NCBI RefSeq assembly: GCF_002837145.1
Contig: NZ_NWMV01000028.1
Coordinates: 1-39,344 of the forward strand
Source of the DNA: Macromonas nakdongensis
GTDB lineage: Bacteria > Pseudomonadota > Gammaproteobacteria > Burkholderiales > Burkholderiaceae_C
DNA: 39,344 nt
Direction: 5' to 3'
A program made the position numbers and the translations under genes. The notes under the pieces were generated by a model that saw nothing but the letters and a program-made list of their open reading frames with translations, had not been told where the DNA came from and searched no databases. Positions 34,949-39,344 of the stretch are shown piece by piece (within the stretch, counting starts at the first letter, position 1; every line of letters begins with the position of its first letter).

Positions 34949-36898
34949 ATGACCGAATTCAAGGACGTCCAGCACCAGCTGGCCTTGTTTCGCACCCGGG
35001 CCCTGGTGGCCATGGGGCTGGTCGGCGTGTGCATGGGCCTGGTCGCGTTGCGCAGCTTTTACCTACAGGTGCCGCGCCACGACGATCTGCTGCACAAGGC
35101 CGAAAACAACCGCACCGCGGTGCTGCCCATCGTGCCGCAACGCGGCCGCATCGTCGACCGCCACGGCGTGGTCCTGGCCGACAACCAGGCCACCTTCTCG
35201 CTCGAGATCGTGCCGGCCCACACCCCCGACCTGGACCAGACCCTGGCCACGCTGGGCGAGATCGTCGAGATCCAGCCGCGCGACCTGCGCCGCTTCCGCC
35301 GCCTGATGGCCGAATCGCGGCGCTTCGACTCCCTGCCCCTGCGCAACCGCCTGAGCGCCGAGGAAATGTCGCGCGTCGCCGCCCAGCTCTACCGCCTGCC
35401 GGGGGTGGACATCCAGGCACGCCGCCTGCGCCAGTACCCCCTGGGCGACACCGGGGCCCACGTCATCGGCTACATCGGCCGCATCAACCCGCGCGAGCAG
35501 GAACTGATGCTCGACTGGCCGGAAGAACGCCAGGGCAACTACCGGGGCACCGACCACATCGGCAAGCTGGGGGTGGAACAAAGCCACGAAGACGCGCTGC
35601 ACGGCACCACCGGCTTCGAGCGGGTGGAAACCTCGGCCGCCGGCCAGGCGGTGCGCCAGCTGGACGTGACCGCGCCGGTCCCGGGGGACACCGTCAACCT
35701 GTCCATCGACATCCGCCTGCAGCACCTGGTCGAGCGCCTGTACGGGCAACGCCGGGGTGCGCTGGTGGCCATCAACCCGCAGAACGGCGAGGTGCTGGCC
35801 TTCGTCAGCATGCCGACCTTCGACCCCAATCTCTTCGTCGAAGGCATCGACGTCGACAACTGGAAGGCCCTGAACGAGTCGATCAACCGACCGCTGCTGA
35901 ACCGGGCGCTGCGCGGCACCTACCCGCCGGGCTCCACCTACAAACCCTTCATGGCCCTGGCCGCGCTGGAAACGGGCGCGCGCACCCCGTCCACCATCGT
36001 CCAAGACCCCGGGTTCTGGGAGTTTGGCGGTCACCGTTTCCGCAGCGGCCACGCCAACGGTCCAGTGGACCTGCGCCGCAGCATCGTGGTGTCGAGCAAC
36101 GTCTACTACTACACGCTGGCCAACCAGATGGGCGTGGACGCGATCCACGACTTCATGAAACCCCTGGGATTGGGACAACTCACCGGCATCGACCTGCCGG
36201 GCGAGGTGCGCGGCGTGCTGCCCAGCCAGGCCTGGAAACGGCAGACCTACAAGCGCGCCGCCGACCAGCGCTGGTACGCGGGCGAAACGATTTCCCTGGG
36301 CATCGGCCAGGGCTACAACTCGTTCACCATGCTGCAACTGGCCTCGGCCATGGCCACCCTGGCCAACCAGGGCGTGCGCCACACCCCGCACCTGACCCGC
36401 ACCACGCAAAACCCGACGGCGGCCCGCGCCACGGCAGTCGATCGGCCCGATGGTGTCAGCCTGGGCTACCGCCCGGAACACGTGAACACGGTGCTCAACG
36501 CCATGGAAGCGGTGACGCAGGAAGGGACCTCCACCCGCGTCTTTGCCGGCGCGCCCTACCGCAGCGGCGGCAAAACCGGCACGGCCCAGGCGGTCACCAT
36601 CGGCCAGCGCGACCGCTACGACGCCCGCCGCCTGGAAGAACACCAGCGCGACCACTCGCTTTACCTGGCTTTTGCCCCGGTGGAACGGCCCCAGGTGGCA
36701 CTGGCGGTCATCGTCGAGAACGCGGGCTTTGGCGCGGCCCACGCCGCACCGATCGCCCGGCGCGTGTTCGACTACCTGCTGGCCGGGCGCTACCCGAGCG
36801 AAGAAGACATCCTGGCCACCCAGCAAGGCCTGACGGCGGCCCCGATCGGCCAGTCGCGCGCCATCGCCGACATCGACTGGCCGCCCCAGACCCCCTGA
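34949..36898 (+). CDS. mrdA: Penicillin-binding protein 2 (elongasome transpeptidase)
   Basis: 649 residues. One N-terminal membrane helix (about 17-37) is followed by the PBP dimerisation domain (PQRGRIVDRHGVVLADNQAT) and the transpeptidase domain. The catalytic motifs are STYK at 329-332, SSN at 382-384 and KTGT at 542-545. It cross-links peptidoglycan during elongation and is the target of mecillinam-type beta-lactams. RodA, often encoded next, is absent here; a convergent TSUP gene follows after 23 bp. Confidence 0.96.
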   Translation: MTEFKDVQHQLALFRTRALVAMGLVGVCMGLVALRSFYLQVPRHDDLLHKAENNRTAVLPIVPQRGRIVDRHGVVLADNQATFSLEIVPAHTPDLDQTLATLGEIVEIQPRDLRRFRRLMAESRRFDSLPLRNRLSAEEMSRVAAQLYRLPGVDIQARRLRQYPLGDTGAHVIGYIGRINPREQELMLDWPEERQGNYRGTDHIGKLGVEQSHEDALHGTTGFERVETSAAGQAVRQLDVTAPVPGDTVNLSIDIRLQHLVERLYGQRRGALVAINPQNGEVLAFVSMPTFDPNLFVEGIDVDNWKALNESINRPLLNRALRGTYPPGSTYKPFMALAALETGARTPSTIVQDPGFWEFGGHRFRSGHANGPVDLRRSIVVSSNVYYYTLANQMGVDAIHDFMKPLGLGQLTGIDLPGEVRGVLPSQAWKRQTYKRAADQRWYAGETISLGIGQGYNSFTMLQLASAMATLANQGVRHTPHLTRTTQNPTAARATAVDRPDGVSLGYRPEHVNTVLNAMEAVTQEGTSTRVFAGAPYRSGGKTGTAQAVTIGQRDRYDARRLEEHQRDHSLYLAFAPVERPQVALAVIVENAGFGAAHAAPIARRVFDYLLAGRYPSEEDILATQQGLTAAPIGQSRAIADIDWPPQTP

Positions 36899-36921
36899 GC
36901 GGGCACCCGCGCCGCCCGGCT

Positions 36922-37680
36922 TCAGTGGCCGTAAGCGTCCCAGCCGGTCTTGAGGATCAGGGCCGACACCACCAGCAGGAACACCCCGCGCACAAAGCCC
37001 GTGCCGTGCCGGAGCGCCAGGCGCGTGCCCAGGGTGCTGCCGAGCACGTTGGCCACGGCCATGACCGCCGCGTAGTGCCACCAGACGTGGCCTTTCCAGG
37101 CGAACAGGGCCACGGCCGCGAGGTTGGAAGTGGCGTTGAGCCATTTGGCCGAGGCACTGGCGTGCAAAAAGTCGTAACCCAGCCAGCGCACGAACATGAA
37201 CACGAAAAAGCTGCCCGTGCCGGGGCCGAAAAACCCGTCGTAAAACCCGATGGTCAGGCCCAGCACGCTGGCCGCCCCGGCCTCGGCACGGCCACGGAAA
37301 CGGGGGCGGTGCTCGCGCCCCAGGTCCTTGCGCAGCAGGGTGTAGAGCAGCACCAGCAGCAAGACCCCGGGCAAGGCCTGACGCAAAAACCCGGGCGACA
37401 CCACCGTCACCAGCCAGGCCCCGGCCATGGCGCCGACGAAACACACGGCCGCCGCCGGCCACAGGGCGTGCCAGGGCATGTCCACCCGGCGGGCGTACTG
37501 CACGGTGGCCGCGGCCGTGCCCCAGATCGACGCACTTTTGTTCACCCCAAACAGGGTGGCCGGGTGCGCCCCCGGAAACGCCGCGAACAGCGCCGGTACC
37601 AGGATCAGCCCCCCGCCACCGACGATCGCGTCCACGAAACCCGCCAGGCCCGCGGCCAGTGTCACCCACAACCATTCCAT
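36922..37680 (-). CDS. TSUP (TauE/SafE) family membrane transporter
   Basis: 252 residues from MEWLWVTLAAGLAGFVDAIV, followed by GGGGLILVPAL, the duplicated family motif region (GFVDAIVGGGGLI). A second copy appears as GFYDGFFGPGTGSFFVF in the C-terminal half. About eight hydrophobic helices. Family members such as YfcA and TauE are proposed to export sulfite, sulfoacetate or similar anions; the substrate here is unknown. The start at 37680 is chosen over an ATG six codons upstream because it aligns with family N-termini. Confidence 0.9.
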   Translation of the reverse strand: MEWLWVTLAAGLAGFVDAIVGGGGLILVPALFAAFPGAHPATLFGVNKSASIWGTAAATVQYARRVDMPWHALWPAAAVCFVGAMAGAWLVTVVSPGFLRQALPGVLLLVLLYTLLRKDLGREHRPRFRGRAEAGAASVLGLTIGFYDGFFGPGTGSFFVFMFVRWLGYDFLHASASAKWLNATSNLAAVALFAWKGHVWWHYAAVMAVANVLGSTLGTRLALRHGTGFVRGVFLLVVSALILKTGWDAYGH

Positions 37681-37716
37681 GCGGCGATTGTCCCCCACCC
37701 GGGTGGAGGACCCATG

Positions 37717-37749
37717 AAAAAAGGCCCGCGAGCCGGAGCGTCGCGGGCC
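37717..37749 (-). terminator. Intrinsic terminator of glnK-amtB
   Basis: On the minus strand GGCCCGCGA pairs with TCGCGGGCC around a 9-nt loop, followed by six T. It begins 21 bp past the amtB stop. Confidence 0.92.
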
Positions 37750-37770
37750 GAACCCCAGGAAACGGTGGGA

Positions 37771-39213
37771 TCAGCGGTTGTAGGCGGTTTCGCCGTGCGA
37801 GGTGATGTCCAGACCTTCGCGCTCGGCTTCTTCGCTGACGCGCAGGCCCATGATCATGTCCACGATCTTGTAGGCGATGAAGGCCACGACCGCAGACCAC
37901 ACCATGGTGATCACCACGCCTTCGGCCTGCACGTAGAGCTGGTGGGCGATGGAGAAATCGTCACCCTTGATGCCACCCAGCGAACCGGCCGAGAACACCG
38001 CGGTCAGCAGCGCACCGACGATACCGCCCACGCCGTGGACACCGAACACGTCCAGCGAGTCGTCGGCACCCAGCATCTTCTTCAGACCGCTCACGCCCCA
38101 CAGGCACAGGAAGCCGGAGATCAGGCCGATGACGATGGCGCCCATCGGGCCGACGGTGCCGCAGGCCGGGGTGATGGCCACCAGGCCGGCGACGGCGCCG
38201 GAAGCGGCACCCAGCATGGAGGCCTTGCCTTTGTGCAGGGCTTCACCGATGGACCAGGCCAGCACGGCGGCGGCGGTGGCGACCAGGGTGTTGATGAAGG
38301 CCAGGGCAGCGCCACCGTTGGCTTCCAGGTTGGAGCCGGCGTTGAAGCCGAACCAGCCCACCCACAGCAGGGAAGCACCCACCATGGTCAGCGTCAGGCT
38401 GTGCGGGGCCATGGCTTCCTTGCCGTAGCCGATGCGCTTGCCCACCATGTAAGCGCCCACCAGACCGGCCATGGCCGCGTTGATGTGCACCACGGTGCCG
38501 CCGGCGAAGTCCAGCGCGCCCTTGTCGAACAGGTAGCCGCCGGCACCCCACACCATGTGGGCGATCGGCAGGTAGCTGAAGGTGAACCAGATCACCGAGA
38601 ACAGCAGCACGGCACCGAACTTGATGCGTTCGGCGAAGGAGCCGACGATCAGGGCGCAGGTGATGCCGGCGAACGTGGCCTGGAAGGCGACGAAGATCAG
38701 CTCGGGAATCATCACGCCCGGGGTGAACGTGGCCGACAGGGTTTCGATGGTGATGCCGGACAGGAAGACCTTGTCCAGGTTGCCGATGATCAGGCCCTCG
38801 CCGCCGAACGCCAGGCTGTAACCGTAGACGGCCCACAGCACGCTGATCAGCGAGAACACGACCATCACCTGCATCAGCACCGACAGCATGTTCTTGCTGC
38901 GCACCAGGCCGCCGTAGAACAGGGCCAGGCCGGGCACCGCCATCATGATGACCAGCAGCGTGGACAGCATCATCCAGGCCACGTCACCCTTGTCCATGGT
39001 TTCCTTCACCGGGGCGGCGGCGGGGGCCTCGGCAGCCGCGGCTTCGGCCGGAGCGGCCACAGGGGCTTCAGCCGCGGGAGCGGCAGGCGCCGCGGCGGCA
39101 TCGGCCGCGGGTGCGGTGGCGGCGGCCGGGGCCGTGTCGGACTGCGCCATGGCAGCCACACCGCCGAAAGTCAGGCCCAACCCCAGGCACAGGCTCAATA
39201 GGAACTTTTTCAT
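37771..39213 (-). CDS. amtB: Ammonium transporter AmtB
   Basis: 480 residues. A signal peptide (MKKFLLSLCLGLGLTFGGVA, cleaved near AMAQ) is followed by about 50 residues made almost only of Ala, Pro and Glu before the first membrane helix (about 78-100). Eleven helices follow. The twin pore histidines are seen in GGTVVHINAAMAG and DVFGVHGVGGIVGA, and the family segment is ALFYGGLVRSKNML. It conducts ammonia inward and is blocked by P-II protein when nitrogen is plentiful. It lies 32 bp after a P-II gene, so a glnK-amtB operon is clear. Confidence 0.97.
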   Translation of the reverse strand: MKKFLLSLCLGLGLTFGGVAAMAQSDTAPAAATAPAADAAAAPAAPAAEAPVAAPAEAAAAEAPAAAPVKETMDKGDVAWMMLSTLLVIMMAVPGLALFYGGLVRSKNMLSVLMQVMVVFSLISVLWAVYGYSLAFGGEGLIIGNLDKVFLSGITIETLSATFTPGVMIPELIFVAFQATFAGITCALIVGSFAERIKFGAVLLFSVIWFTFSYLPIAHMVWGAGGYLFDKGALDFAGGTVVHINAAMAGLVGAYMVGKRIGYGKEAMAPHSLTLTMVGASLLWVGWFGFNAGSNLEANGGAALAFINTLVATAAAVLAWSIGEALHKGKASMLGAASGAVAGLVAITPACGTVGPMGAIVIGLISGFLCLWGVSGLKKMLGADDSLDVFGVHGVGGIVGALLTAVFSAGSLGGIKGDDFSIAHQLYVQAEGVVITMVWSAVVAFIAYKIVDMIMGLRVSEEAEREGLDITSHGETAYNR

Positions 39214-39245
39214 GTTCGTCGCTCTTGAAAGGTTGAAAAATCGGG

Positions 39246-39344
<99 letters not shown>

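Noticed and set aside
35029-39201. A 1,390-codon open frame on the plus strand through mrdA, the TSUP gene and amtB.
   Set aside because: It overlaps three confident genes in other frames, and its composition (His/Gly/Arg/Gln repeats) reflects third-position GC bias, not protein.

Overview
The window reads as chromosomal DNA of a high-GC betaproteobacterium. Strongly GC-biased third codon positions, the divergent gatCAB / mreBCD-mrdA block, a glnK-amtB pair, a gltIJKL amino-acid importer and the beta/gamma-type RNase P RNA all point to Burkholderiales, most likely Comamonadaceae (an inference; no taxonomic search was possible). Nearly all of it is dense housekeeping and transport sequence. 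I see no insertion sequence, phage, integron, CRISPR array or tRNA.

Layout. 1-2230: the 3' part of a Nudix/metallo-beta-lactamase fusion and an S4/pseudouridine-synthase-like protein that lacks the catalytic Asp. 2241-2621: RNase P RNA (rnpB, minus). 2716-4329: a membrane diguanylate cyclase with GGDEF and an I-site. 4346-6226: a COG2509-type flavoprotein. 6304-9077 (minus): htpX, a DUF3025 gene and pyrC. 9146-12001: a TRAP transporter operon (small permease, large permease, binding protein). 12119-13300 (minus): a second, multi-pass diguanylate cyclase (GGEEF, no I-site). 13345-17613 (minus): gltL, gltK, gltJ, gltI and a LysR regulator. 17594-19540 (minus): an Atm1-type ABC exporter, divergent from a YciA-type thioesterase. 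20049-24030: ilvA, cobS, cobC-like phosphatase and a 5'-nucleotidase. 24145-26465: a lipoprotein gene facing a two-gene operon for a small outer-membrane-type protein and a secreted subtilase. 26696-28885: exodeoxyribonuclease III, pyrE and a DUF4124 protein. 28922-32204 (minus): gatB, gatA, gatC. 32460-36898: mreB, mreC, mreD, mrdA. 36922-39344 (minus): a TSUP exporter, amtB and the 3' end of a P-II gene.

The most interesting element is the leader of the outer-membrane protein/subtilase operon (26466-26652, minus). It carries a clear cyclic-di-GMP-I (GEMM) riboswitch aptamer with its conserved blocks, a GAAA-capped P2 of canonical size and a P1 helix. An FNR/CRP-type box TTGAT-N4-ATCAT is centred 41.5 bp upstream of the start predicted from a GACAAT -10, which is class II activator geometry. 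A TTGCCCT segment in the leader can pair either with the aptamer or with the Shine-Dalgarno sequence. I infer that a secreted protease and its partner barrel respond to both an FNR/CRP-family signal (oxygen, NO or similar) and c-di-GMP. The two diguanylate cyclases in the same window could supply the second messenger.

Smaller oddities include divergent gene pairs whose start codons overlap or nearly touch, -10-like hexamers only 6-9 nt before start codons (possible leaderless mRNAs), a terminator-like hairpin between gltI and gltJ, and a nested hairpin with a DnaA-box-like 9-mer in the gatC/mreB intergenic region.
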